The translations under genes were made by a program, and so were the position numbers. From JBGPLJ01 sp035644395 (GTDB lineage: Bacteria > Pseudomonadota > Gammaproteobacteria > Steroidobacterales > Steroidobacteraceae), in contig DASQOR010000079.1 in assembly GCA_035644395.1 (NCBI GenBank), positions 47,634 through 111,633 of the forward strand: a DNA stretch of 64,000 nt, in the 5' to 3' direction. Position 1 is the first letter of the stretch. Every line of letters starts with the position of its first letter. Shown here piece by piece: positions 53,435 to 61,907 of the stretch. The notes under the pieces were generated by a model. That model saw only the letters and a list, made by a program, of their open reading frames with translations, searched no databases and was not told the origin of the DNA.

Positions 53435-54141
53435 ACGAGACCAGCCCGACACCGGTTCGATCCTCCTGGATGCGTGCGCTCCGGCGCTACCTGGTTGCCG
53501 GCATGCTGGTCTGGGTGCCCATTGGCGTCACGCTCCTCATCGTCCGCTTTTTCATGGGGCTGATGGAGGGGCTCCTGCGCAGCTTCCTGACCGATCCGGT
53601 GCAGATGGAGCACATGTGGCTCGGCATCCCGGGAGTTGCCGCCGCGGTGAGCCTAGTGCTGACGGTCACCGTGCTGATCATGACCGGCCTCCTCGTCACG
53701 AACCTGCTCGGACGGCAGCTGGTCGAGGTCTGGGAAGGCTGGCTGCAGCGCATTCCCGTGGTGCGCTCGGTGTATTCCGGTGCGAAGACCTTTGCGGAGA
53801 CGATCTTTTCGAAGAAGGGCAAGGCCTTCAAGGAGGTGGTCCTTGTCGAGTTTCCGTTGCCCGGCACGCACACGATCGGATTTCTGTCGGCGCAGTCCGT
53901 GCCCGAGGTTGCGGGCCGCACCGGCGTCGACGTCGTCGGCGTGTACGTTCCGACGGCGCCCTTGCCGACGACGGGGTTTGTCCTGATGGTGCCGCGCGCG
54001 AAGCTCATTCACCTCGACATGACCGTCGATCAGGCCATGAAGATGATCGTGACTTTGGGGGTCGTTACGCCGCCCTGGCCATCGCACACAACGTCTCACG
54101 CGCCGGGCGGCCGCCTTGCTAGCCCGGGGCCCAGCTCTTAA
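53431..54141 (+). CDS. DUF502 membrane protein
   Basis: A 236-residue DUF502 family protein of unknown function. Two membrane segments are visible (about residues 20-45, LVAGMLVWVPIGVTLLIV, and 68-92). A soluble region follows with IPVVRSVYSGAKTFAETIF and FVLMVPRAKLIHLDMTVDQA, typical of the family. The C terminus ends in a Pro/Ser/Gly-rich tail. The start overlaps the FmdB-type gene (ATGA) and aspS begins 35 bases downstream. Confidence 0.88.
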   Translation: MNETSPTPVRSSWMRALRRYLVAGMLVWVPIGVTLLIVRFFMGLMEGLLRSFLTDPVQMEHMWLGIPGVAAAVSLVLTVTVLIMTGLLVTNLLGRQLVEVWEGWLQRIPVVRSVYSGAKTFAETIFSKKGKAFKEVVLVEFPLPGTHTIGFLSAQSVPEVAGRTGVDVVGVYVPTAPLPTTGFVLMVPRAKLIHLDMTVDQAMKMIVTLGVVTPPWPSHTTSHAPGGRLASPGPSS

Positions 54142-54176
54142 GATTCGCGGCCCTCGGACTTCCCTGCATAGCCCCC

Positions 54177-55949
54177 ATGCGCTCCCATTACTGCGGTCAG
54201 GTCAACGCATCGCTCATCGGTCGTGAGGTCGAGGTGGCCGGCTGGGTGCATCGGCGGCGCGATCATGGCGGCGTCATCTTCGTCGACGTACGCGACCGCG
54301 ACGGCCTGCTGCAGGTCGTCTTCAATCCGGACGCCAAGGACGTCTTCGCGGGCGCAGAGCGCCTGCGCAATGAATTTGTCGTCCGCGTGCGCGGTTCGGT
54401 GCGCGCACGGCCGGGCAACACCGCCAATGTGAATCTCGCCTCGGGGGCGGTGGAACTCGTCGCGCGGGAGCTCGAGGTGCTGAACCGTTCCGAGCCCCTG
54501 CCGTTCCAGCTGGACGAGGAAGTGAGCGAGGAGGTCCGGCTCAAGTACCGCTACGTCGACTTGCGGCGCGACGTCATGCAGCAGCGCCTGCGCCTGCGGC
54601 ACAAGCTGACGCGCGCGATGCGCGAGTTCCTCGACGGCAACGCTTTCGTCGATATCGAAACGCCGATGCTGACCAAGGCGACTCCCGAAGGCGCCCGCGA
54701 TTATCTCGTGCCGAGCCGCACCCATCCGGGCAAGTTTTTCGCGCTGCCGCAGTCGCCACAGATCTTCAAGCAGCTCCTCATGATGTCGGGCTTCGATCGC
54801 TATTATCAGATCGTCCGATGCTTTCGCGACGAGGACCTGCGCGCGGACCGCCAGCCCGAGTTCACGCAACTCGATATCGAGACTTCCTTCCTCACGCAGG
54901 AGGAAATCCTGCAGCTGATGGAAGGGCTCGTGCGCCACCTCTTCACGGCGACGCTCGGCGCGGAGCTGCCGAAGCCCTTTGCGCGCCTCACCTATGCGGA
55001 GGCGATGCGCCGGTTCGCGTCGGACAAGCCGGACCTTCGCATCCCGCTCGAGCTCGTCGACGTCGCGGATCTCGTTCGCGAATGCGAGTTCAAGGTATTT
55101 GCCGCGCCCGCGGCGGATGCGAACGGTCGCGTCGCCGCGCTCCGGGCGCCGGGCGGGGCTGCGCTCTCGCGCAAGGAAATTGACGACTACACGGCATTCG
55201 TCGCGCGCTACGGCGCGAAGGGCCTGGCGTACGTCAAGGTCAACGACGCGTCGAAAGGCCGCGAGGGCCTGCAGTCACCCATCCTCAAGTTCCTGAGCGA
55301 TACGGCTGTCGCCGGCATTCTCGAGCGCACGCGCGCGCAAGCCGGCGACCTCATTTTCTTTGGGGCTGACAAGGCCAAGGTCGTGAACGATGCGCTCGGC
55401 GCGCTGCGGGTCAAACTCGGCCAGGACCTGAAGCTCGTCGAGGCCGGCTGGCGCCCGCTCTGGGTCGTCGATTTCCCGATGTTCGAATGGGATGCCGACA
55501 CGAAACGCTGGATGGCCATGCACCATCCGTTCACGTCGCCGCGCAATCCCGAGCCGATCGAGCTGGCGCGCGATCCCGGGGCGTCGCTTGCGAATGCCTA
55601 CGACTGCGTGCTCAACGGCTCGGAAATCGGCGGCGGTTCGGTTCGAATCCACCGCGAGGAAATGCAATCGGCGGTATTCGACCTCCTCGGCATCCAGCCG
55701 GAGGAGGCGCGCGTCAAGTTCGGCTTCCTGCTGGATGCTCTGAAGTACGGCTGCCCGCCGCACGGCGGCATCGCGTTCGGGCTCGATCGTCTGGCGATGC
55801 TGATGGCGGGCGCCGACAGCATCCGCGACGTCATCGCATTCCCCAAGACGCAGACGGCGGCGGATCCGCTTACGGACGCGCCAACCGAAGTCAGCGAGGC
55901 GCAGTTGCGCGAGGTCCATATCCGCGTGCGGGTGCCGCCGCCCGCTTGA
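54177..55949 (+). CDS. aspS: Aspartyl-tRNA synthetase
   Basis: AspS charges tRNA-Asp. The 590-residue class IIb enzyme has the N-terminal OB-fold anticodon domain (AGWVHRRRDHGGVIFVDVRD), motif 1 and 2 text (FVDIETPMLTKATPEGARD, RCFRDEDLRADRQPEFTQLD), the bacterial GAD insertion (about 300-415), and motif 3 GIAFGLDRLAMLMAG. Length equals E. coli AspS. I cannot decide discriminating versus non-discriminating type from sequence alone. Confidence 0.97.
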   Translation: MRSHYCGQVNASLIGREVEVAGWVHRRRDHGGVIFVDVRDRDGLLQVVFNPDAKDVFAGAERLRNEFVVRVRGSVRARPGNTANVNLASGAVELVARELEVLNRSEPLPFQLDEEVSEEVRLKYRYVDLRRDVMQQRLRLRHKLTRAMREFLDGNAFVDIETPMLTKATPEGARDYLVPSRTHPGKFFALPQSPQIFKQLLMMSGFDRYYQIVRCFRDEDLRADRQPEFTQLDIETSFLTQEEILQLMEGLVRHLFTATLGAELPKPFARLTYAEAMRRFASDKPDLRIPLELVDVADLVRECEFKVFAAPAADANGRVAALRAPGGAALSRKEIDDYTAFVARYGAKGLAYVKVNDASKGREGLQSPILKFLSDTAVAGILERTRAQAGDLIFFGADKAKVVNDALGALRVKLGQDLKLVEAGWRPLWVVDFPMFEWDADTKRWMAMHHPFTSPRNPEPIELARDPGASLANAYDCVLNGSEIGGGSVRIHREEMQSAVFDLLGIQPEEARVKFGFLLDALKYGCPPHGGIAFGLDRLAMLMAGADSIRDVIAFPKTQTAADPLTDAPTEVSEAQLREVHIRVRVPPPA

Positions 55950-56578
55950 AAAGCCCGACCGTCGTCTTCGTCCATGGACTCTGGATGATGAATCTCAATA
56001 CGCTGCTGTTGCGGCAGCGTATGCGAACGGAGTACGGCTTCGAGTGCGAGGCATTCCACTACTCGGCGCACGCCTCGACCCCGGCCGAGATCGTCGAGCG
56101 GCTCGGCGGTTTCATCGCGGTGCTGGGCGCCGAACGCCTGCATCTGGTCGGGCACAGTCTCGGCGGACTCATCGTCATGCGCCTGCTCGCCGAGTCGCGC
56201 GGGCTGCCGCCCGGGCGCGCCGTTCTGCTTGGCGCTCCGGTCGTTCGCAGCCGTGCGGCGCAGCGGCTCGCGGCGAGCACCCTCGGTCGCGCGATGCTCG
56301 GTCCGACCGGCGTCGAGGAACTCGCACGCGACCAGGAGCGGAGCGCCTCGGGCGAACGCGATATCGGCTGCATCGCCGGCAACGCCCGCTTCGGCCTCGG
56401 TCATGTCATCGGGCATATAGAAGAGGAGAACGACGGCTCGGTTGCCGTCGGGGAAACACGGCTCGCGGGCGCGCGGGATCACCTGGTATTGCCCGTGAGC
56501 CACACGGGCATGCTGTTCTCGCAGGACGTCTCGCATCAGGCCGGCTTTTTCCTCGAACAGGGCCGCTTCGAACGCTGA
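55946..56578 (+). CDS. Alpha/beta-hydrolase family protein (PGAP1/lipase-like)
   Basis: The 210-residue protein starts at a TTG that overlaps the aspS stop. This start is chosen because the oxyanion-hole segment PTVVFVHGLWMM comes right after it; the first ATG (55985) would remove it. The nucleophile elbow GHSLGG (Ser near residue 71) and a likely catalytic His in LPVSHTGMLFS near the C terminus are present. Family members include lipases, esterases and PGAP1-like hydrolases. The substrate is unknown. It converges on mutS with only 6 bases between the genes. Confidence 0.85.
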   Translation: MKSPTVVFVHGLWMMNLNTLLLRQRMRTEYGFECEAFHYSAHASTPAEIVERLGGFIAVLGAERLHLVGHSLGGLIVMRLLAESRGLPPGRAVLLGAPVVRSRAAQRLAASTLGRAMLGPTGVEELARDQERSASGERDIGCIAGNARFGLGHVIGHIEEENDGSVAVGETRLAGARDHLVLPVSHTGMLFSQDVSHQAGFFLEQGRFER

Positions 56579-56584
56579 GCGCGA

Positions 56585-59158
56585 TCAGGCCTTCTGCTTC
56601 AGCCGATACAAGGCGTCGAGCGCTTCCTTCGGCGACAGGTCGTCCGGATTGAGCGCCGCAAGCTCCTTCATCACGGCCTCCGCTGCCGGATCGCGCGCCG
56701 CGGAGGCGAAGGGCAGCTCCGCCTGCGGCGTCGCTCCCTTGAGATGCGCGCGCTCCCGTTCGAGCTCCGCGAGGTACTTGCGCGCTGCCCGCACGACGCC
56801 CTTGGGCACGCCTGCGAGCGCCGCCACTTGCAAGCCGTAGCTTTGGTTGGCGGGACCGGGCCGGACGGCGTGCAGGAACACGAGGCGATCGCCATGCTCG
56901 GTCGCATCCAGGTGGACGTTGGCGACACCAGGGACTTCTTCCGCGAGCGTCGTGAGTTCGAAGTAGTGCGTGGCGAACAGCGTGAATGCGCGGATGTTGG
57001 TAGCGATATGCGTCGCCGCTGCCCACGCAAGCGACATGCCGTCGAAGGTGCTGGTACCGCGGCCGACTTCGTCCATGAGCACGAGACTCTGCGCGCTCGC
57101 ACTGTTGAGGATGGCCGCGGTCTCGGTCATCTCGAGCATGAACGTCGATCGGCCCCCGGCAAGATCGTCGGATGCCCCGATGCGCGTGAAGATCCGGTCG
57201 ATCGGCCCGAGCACCACGCGGCGCGCCGGAACGAAACTGCCCATGGAGGCGAGGATCGCGATGAGCGCGGTCTGGCGCATGTAGGTCGACTTGCCGCCCA
57301 TGTTGGGACCCGTGATGACCAGCATGCGCCGGGCGTCATCGAGCTCCAGGTCGTTCGGCACGAAGGCTTGCTCGATGAAGCGCTCGACGACGGGGTGCCG
57401 CCCGGCCTCGATCCGCAGGCAGGGTTCGTCGACGAGTTCCGGTCGCGTGAGGTCGAGGGCGAATGCGCGCTCGGCAAGGTTCGCGAGCACGTCGAGTTCG
57501 GCGAGGCCGGCCGCGCTCGCCTGCAGCGCCCCGAGTTTCTCGATGAGCCGGCCGAGAAGGGCGTCGTAGAGTTCCTTCTCGCGGGCCAGCGACTTCTCGC
57601 GGGCGCCCAGCACCTTGTCCTCGAAGCTGCGCAGCTCCGCGGTGAGGAATCGCTCGGAATTCTTGACCGTCTGCCGCCGGACGTAGTCCGCCGGCACGCT
57701 CTCGGCCTGGCTGCGATTGACCTCGATGAAAAATCCTGAGACCCGGTTGTAGCCGAGCTTGAGGCTCGAGAGGCCCGTGCGCTCGCGTTCGCGCCGCTCC
57801 AGGTCGATGAGGAACTGGTCCGTGTCCGTGCTGATGGCGCGCAGTTCATCGAGGTCGGCATCGTAGCCCGGCGCGATGACTCCGCCTTCGCGGATCACGT
57901 GCGGCGGCGATTCGACCACGGCCGATTCCAGCAATGCCACGATCCCGGGATGCGTTGCGATCCGCGCGCTCAATTTTCCGATGAGCGGCGAATCGATGCG
58001 GTCGATTAGCGATTGGATGGCGGGAAGTCGCGCGAGGCCGGCGCGCAGCTGGGCGAGGTCCCGCGGCCGCGCGGATCGCAAAGCGACGCGCGCCAGGATC
58101 CGTTCGATATCGCCGACCGCGGCCAGTTCTTCCTTGAGCGGCGTGTCGACACGCCCGGCCATCAGCACTTCGATGGCATGATGCCGTTCGCGCAGCACAC
58201 TGCGGTCGCGCAGCGGCCGGTGCAGCCAGCGCCTGAGTTCACGGCCGCCCATGGCGGTCGCGGTGTGGTCGAGTACGCCGGCGAGCGTCGCATCCGCGTT
58301 ACTCGCGTGACTTTCGTCGAGCTCGAGATTGCGCCGGGTCGCGGGGTCCATGAGCACGGCCTCGTCGCGGTCCTGGGTGACGAGGCCGCCGAGGTGCGGG
58401 AGCGCCGACTTCTGCGTGTCGCGAACGTACTGCAGCAGTGCCCCCGCTGCCGCGATCGCGAGCGGCTTGTTCGCGCAGCCGAAGCCTTCCAGGTCGCGCG
58501 TGCCGAACTGTTCCGTGAGACTGCGCTTTGCCGATTCGAATTCGAAGTGCCACGGTGGGCGCGGGCGAACGTATTTCGCGCTGTCCCCGGCCTGCGGGCG
58601 GGGATGCGGCTGGCCCTCGGCCACCAGGATTTCCGCCGGCCGCAGCCGCTCGAGCTCGGCCGCGAGCGCATCGTCGCCCGCGAGTTCCATCACGGTGAAC
58701 CGCCCCGCGCCGAGATCGAGCCAGGCGAGGCCGTAACGCTCGCCGTTCGAATGCAGGGCCGCGAGCAATGTGTCGCGCCGCTCCTCCATCAAGGCGTCGT
58801 CGGTCACCGTACCGGGTGTCACCACGCGCACGACCTGACGCTCGACCGGGCCTTTCGACTTGGCGGGGTCGCCGATCTGCTCGCAGATCGCGACCGACTC
58901 GCCCTTGCGCACGAGCCGCGCGAGGTAGCCGTCGACGCTGTGTGCGGGAACGCCCGCCATGGGAATGGGCGCGCCCGCCGACTGGCCACGGGCGGTCAGC
59001 GTGATGTCGAGGAGCCGCGCGGCGCGCTTCGCGTCGTCGTAGAAGAGCTCGAAGAAGTCCCCCATCCGGTAGAGGAGGAGCGTGTCCGGATATTCCGCCT
59101 TGACGCGCAGGTACTGCTGCATCATCGGCGTGTGAATGCTGGAGTCGGCGGCGGCCAT
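56585..59158 (-). CDS. mutS: DNA mismatch repair protein MutS
   Basis: MutS recognises mismatches and starts repair. The 857-residue protein has the mismatch-reading Phe35-x-Glu37 in MGDFFELFYDD, the connector and lever/clamp domains, and the ATPase with GPNMGGKSTYMRQTAL (Walker A), LVLMDEVGRGTSTFDG (Walker B) and ATHYFELTTLAEE. ATG at 59158; only 58 bases separate it from the divergent pncC. Length is typical (853 in E. coli). Confidence 0.98.
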   Translation of the reverse strand: MAAADSSIHTPMMQQYLRVKAEYPDTLLLYRMGDFFELFYDDAKRAARLLDITLTARGQSAGAPIPMAGVPAHSVDGYLARLVRKGESVAICEQIGDPAKSKGPVERQVVRVVTPGTVTDDALMEERRDTLLAALHSNGERYGLAWLDLGAGRFTVMELAGDDALAAELERLRPAEILVAEGQPHPRPQAGDSAKYVRPRPPWHFEFESAKRSLTEQFGTRDLEGFGCANKPLAIAAAGALLQYVRDTQKSALPHLGGLVTQDRDEAVLMDPATRRNLELDESHASNADATLAGVLDHTATAMGGRELRRWLHRPLRDRSVLRERHHAIEVLMAGRVDTPLKEELAAVGDIERILARVALRSARPRDLAQLRAGLARLPAIQSLIDRIDSPLIGKLSARIATHPGIVALLESAVVESPPHVIREGGVIAPGYDADLDELRAISTDTDQFLIDLERRERERTGLSSLKLGYNRVSGFFIEVNRSQAESVPADYVRRQTVKNSERFLTAELRSFEDKVLGAREKSLAREKELYDALLGRLIEKLGALQASAAGLAELDVLANLAERAFALDLTRPELVDEPCLRIEAGRHPVVERFIEQAFVPNDLELDDARRMLVITGPNMGGKSTYMRQTALIAILASMGSFVPARRVVLGPIDRIFTRIGASDDLAGGRSTFMLEMTETAAILNSASAQSLVLMDEVGRGTSTFDGMSLAWAAATHIATNIRAFTLFATHYFELTTLAEEVPGVANVHLDATEHGDRLVFLHAVRPGPANQSYGLQVAALAGVPKGVVRAARKYLAELERERAHLKGATPQAELPFASAARDPAAEAVMKELAALNPDDLSPKEALDALYRLKQKA

Positions 59159-59216
59159 GGGGGCCGAAGTATGCCGAATCGCCGCGGGTGACGCCTTCCT
59201 CTATTCTCTGTCGGGC

Positions 59217-59708
59217 ATGAGCGTTCCGACCGACACCGAACTCGCGCGTCTCGCCCGCCGGGTCGCCCGCCGCTTGCTCGCGAGCGCCGAATTCGTGGCG
59301 AGTGCCGAATCCTGCACGGGAGGCTTCATCGGCAAGGTCCTGACGGATATCGCCGGCAGTTCCGCCTGGTTCGAGGGCGGCGTGGTCTGCTACAGCGCGG
59401 CAGCGAAGCGCTGGCAGCTCGGCGTCCCAGCCGCGACGCTGCGGCGCTACGGCTCGGTCAGCAAGCAGACGGCACGCGCCATGGTTCTCGGCATCTTGCG
59501 GCGGACTCGCGCGCATCGTGCGGTCGCGGTCACCGGGATTGCCGGTCCCGCCGGTGCCGTGCCGGGCAAGCCCGTCGGCACGGTCTGGTTTGGCTTTGCC
59601 GTTCGCGCCGGCCGTGCCCGCGTCATCCACAAGCGCTTTCGTGGGAACCGGGACGCCGTGCGGCGGCAGGCCGTGGCATTTGCGCTGCGCCAATTGGCGC
59701 GACGATGA
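59217..59708 (+). CDS. pncC: Nicotinamide-nucleotide amidohydrolase PncC (CinA C-terminal family)
   Basis: PncC converts nicotinamide mononucleotide to nicotinate mononucleotide in pyridine nucleotide salvage. The 163-residue, single-domain protein has ASAESCTGGFIGKVLTDI with the catalytic Ser region, VVCYSAAAKRWQLGV and VAVTGIAGPAGAVPGKPVGT. ATG at 59217; longer frames upstream overlap the mutS start and are unlikely. pncC next to recA-recX is the usual gammaproteobacterial order. It overlaps thpR by ATGA. Confidence 0.95.
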   Translation: MSVPTDTELARLARRVARRLLASAEFVASAESCTGGFIGKVLTDIAGSSAWFEGGVVCYSAAAKRWQLGVPAATLRRYGSVSKQTARAMVLGILRRTRAHRAVAVTGIAGPAGAVPGKPVGTVWFGFAVRAGRARVIHKRFRGNRDAVRRQAVAFALRQLARR

Positions 59709-60235
59709 CCCGCCGCCTGTTCGTCGCGAGCTGGCCGACGGATGGCTGGCGCGCCGAATACGGAGCCGCACTGCCGAAGCTGGAGTGGGCCAGCGGTGGC
59801 AGGCGGGTTGCCGTCGCGAACTATCACCTCACCTTCGCGTTTCTCGGGCCGGTGGCCGATGAACGGATCGACGCGGTTCGCTCAGGGCTCGGCCACATCA
59901 AGGCAAACGCGTTCGATGTCGCGCTAGATCGGCTGGAATACTGGCCTAAACCCAAGGTCCTGTGCCTCGTCGCATCGGTACTGCCCGAACCTGCGACTGC
60001 GCTGGTCGGCGAGCTGTGGCGGGCCCTGGTGCGGCTCGGATTCAAGCAGGACGTGCGACCGTACAAAGCGCACCTGACGCTGGCGCGCCACGTCGAGCGC
60101 CGGCCCCAGGGTGGCGCCATCGATCCGATCGCCTGGCCGGTCGAGCGCATCGCGCTCGTCGAATCGACGGCGAGCGAGGACGGAGTGACCTATACGCCAT
60201 TGGCCTTCTGGCCGTTTACTTCATCCAGTACTTGA
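59705..60235 (+). CDS. thpR: RNA 2',3'-cyclic phosphodiesterase ThpR (LigT family)
   Basis: ThpR belongs to the 2H phosphoesterases, which open 2',3'-cyclic phosphates in RNA or make 2'-5' bonds in vitro. The 176-residue protein has both HxT motifs, in YHLTFAFLG and KAHLTLARHV, and starts with the usual RLFVASWP. It overlaps pncC by ATGA and precedes recA by 122 bases. The physiological substrate is not known. Confidence 0.94.
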   Translation: MTRRLFVASWPTDGWRAEYGAALPKLEWASGGRRVAVANYHLTFAFLGPVADERIDAVRSGLGHIKANAFDVALDRLEYWPKPKVLCLVASVLPEPATALVGELWRALVRLGFKQDVRPYKAHLTLARHVERRPQGGAIDPIAWPVERIALVESTASEDGVTYTPLAFWPFTSSST

Positions 60236-60357
60236 ATCTCGCGACTACTGTATAAGCGTCCGCGCGATTGAATTTCGTGCGAAAAAATCATCTTTCGCGG
60301 GTTTCGCCCGCGACCCTTTATGAAATAATGCGCTCCAGTCATACGAGGGGATCTTCG

Positions 60358-61386
60358 ATGGAAGAAAATCGCAAGAAAGCGCTCGCCGCGGCTCTCGGCC
60401 AGATCGAAAAGCAGTTCGGCAAGGGCACGGTGATGAAACTCGGGGACGCTGCGGCGGCCGCCTGGGACATCGAAACCATCTCCACCGGGTCGCTCGGTCT
60501 CGACATTGCGCTCGGCATCGGCGGCTTGCCGAAGGGCCGGGTCGTCGAAATCTTCGGACCCGAATCCTCGGGCAAGACCACGCTTACGCTGCAAGTCATC
60601 GCAGCCGCGCAGAAAGCGGGCGGCACCGCGGCTTTCGTCGACGCAGAGCATGCGCTCGATCCCGCGTACGCCGGCAAGCTTGGCGTGAATGTCGATGACC
60701 TTCTGGTCTCGCAGCCGGACACCGGCGAGCAGGCGCTCGAAATCACGGACATGCTCGTGCGCTCCGGCGCGGTGGACGTGGTGGTCATCGACTCGGTCGC
60801 AGCGCTCACCCCCAAGGCCGAAATCGAAGGCGAGATGGGCGACATGCACGTGGGGCTCCAGGCGCGGCTCATGTCGCAGGCCCTGAGAAAGCTCACCGGC
60901 AACATCAAGCGCTCGAACACCATCGTCATCTTCATCAACCAGATCCGCATGAAGATCGGCGTGATGTTCGGGAACCCCGAGACGACGACGGGCGGCAACG
61001 CGCTCAAGTTCTACGCATCCGTGCGCCTCGACATCCGCCGCATCGGCGCCCTCAAGAACGGCGAGGAAGTGGTCGGCAACCAGACGCGCGTCAAAGTGGT
61101 GAAGAACAAGGTGGCGCCGCCGTTCCGCGAAGCGGAATTCGAAATCCTCTACGGCCAGGGCATCTCGCGCGAAGGCGAGATCATCGACCTCGGGTCGCTC
61201 CACAACATCATCGAGAAGTCCGGTTCCTGGTACAGCTACAACGGGGAGCGCATCGGCCAGGGCAAGGACAACACGCGGGTCTACCTGCAGCAGCATCCCG
61301 AGATCGCCAGCGAAATCGAAGCGAAGCTCCGCGACCAGCTGATGCCGAAGCGCGGCGCCGAGGCGCGAGGTGAGGCTGCAGGCTAA
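60358..61386 (+). CDS. recA: Recombinase RecA
   Basis: RecA promotes strand exchange and the SOS response. The 342-residue protein has the Walker A GPESSGKTTLTLQ, VDAEHALDPAYA, the L1/L2 DNA loops (EGEMGDMHVGLQARLMSQAL, NPETTTGGNALKFYASVR) and an acidic-to-mixed C terminus. ATG at 60358 follows GAGGGGATC. The leader contains a 7-bp hairpin (60295-60313) and a half-match to an SOS box at 60248-60258 (CTGTATAAGC) without the second CAG half. recX overlaps its 3' end. Confidence 0.98.
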   Translation: MEENRKKALAAALGQIEKQFGKGTVMKLGDAAAAAWDIETISTGSLGLDIALGIGGLPKGRVVEIFGPESSGKTTLTLQVIAAAQKAGGTAAFVDAEHALDPAYAGKLGVNVDDLLVSQPDTGEQALEITDMLVRSGAVDVVVIDSVAALTPKAEIEGEMGDMHVGLQARLMSQALRKLTGNIKRSNTIVIFINQIRMKIGVMFGNPETTTGGNALKFYASVRLDIRRIGALKNGEEVVGNQTRVKVVKNKVAPPFREAEFEILYGQGISREGEIIDLGSLHNIIEKSGSWYSYNGERIGQGKDNTRVYLQQHPEIASEIEAKLRDQLMPKRGAEARGEAAG

Positions 61387-61876
61387 GCGGGCGCGGCAGG
61401 CCGCGCTCGAGCCGGAAGAAGCGGTCGATCCGCGCGCCATCCGCGAAGCGGCGCTCGGGCTCCTCGCCCGCCGCGATCATGCAACCCGCGAGCTCGAGCG
61501 CAAGCTCGAGGCGCGGGGCTTTGAGACGCAAGCCATCGCTGCGGTACTCACGGAACTTGCCGCCAGGCGCTTCCTTGACGACGAACGCTACGTCGAGCAC
61601 TTCGTCTCCTACCATGCCGGCCGCGGCCAGGGCCCGATCCGCATAGCCGCCGAGCTGCGGCAGCTTTCCCTGCCCGCCGGGATCATCGATCGTCACCTCG
61701 ACGCCGTGCCCGACTGGCCCGGGCAAGCGCGGGCCGCGCGACGCAAGAAGTTCGGCGCCGCGGTGCCGAAGGAATTTCGCGCCAGGGCGAAACAGGCGCG
61801 GTTTCTTGAGTATCGCGGCTTTTCAGCCGAGCATGTCCGCGCCGCCCTCGAGGGCGAGGTCGCGGCCGAGGATTGA
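61370..61876 (+). CDS. recX: RecA regulator RecX
   Basis: RecX inhibits RecA filament growth. The 168-residue, helical protein has ALGLLARRDHATRELERKL, a repeat-like ELAARRFLDDERYVEHF and a C-terminal RFLEYRGFSAEHVRAAL, matching RecX three-helix repeats. GTG at 61370 lies inside the end of recA (17-base overlap), so the two are translationally coupled. Confidence 0.95.
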   Translation: MRLQAKRARQAALEPEEAVDPRAIREAALGLLARRDHATRELERKLEARGFETQAIAAVLTELAARRFLDDERYVEHFVSYHAGRGQGPIRIAAELRQLSLPAGIIDRHLDAVPDWPGQARAARRKKFGAAVPKEFRARAKQARFLEYRGFSAEHVRAALEGEVAAED

Positions 61877-61907
61877 GAGCAACCCGAACGCAGCCAGGGA
61901 AATACCG

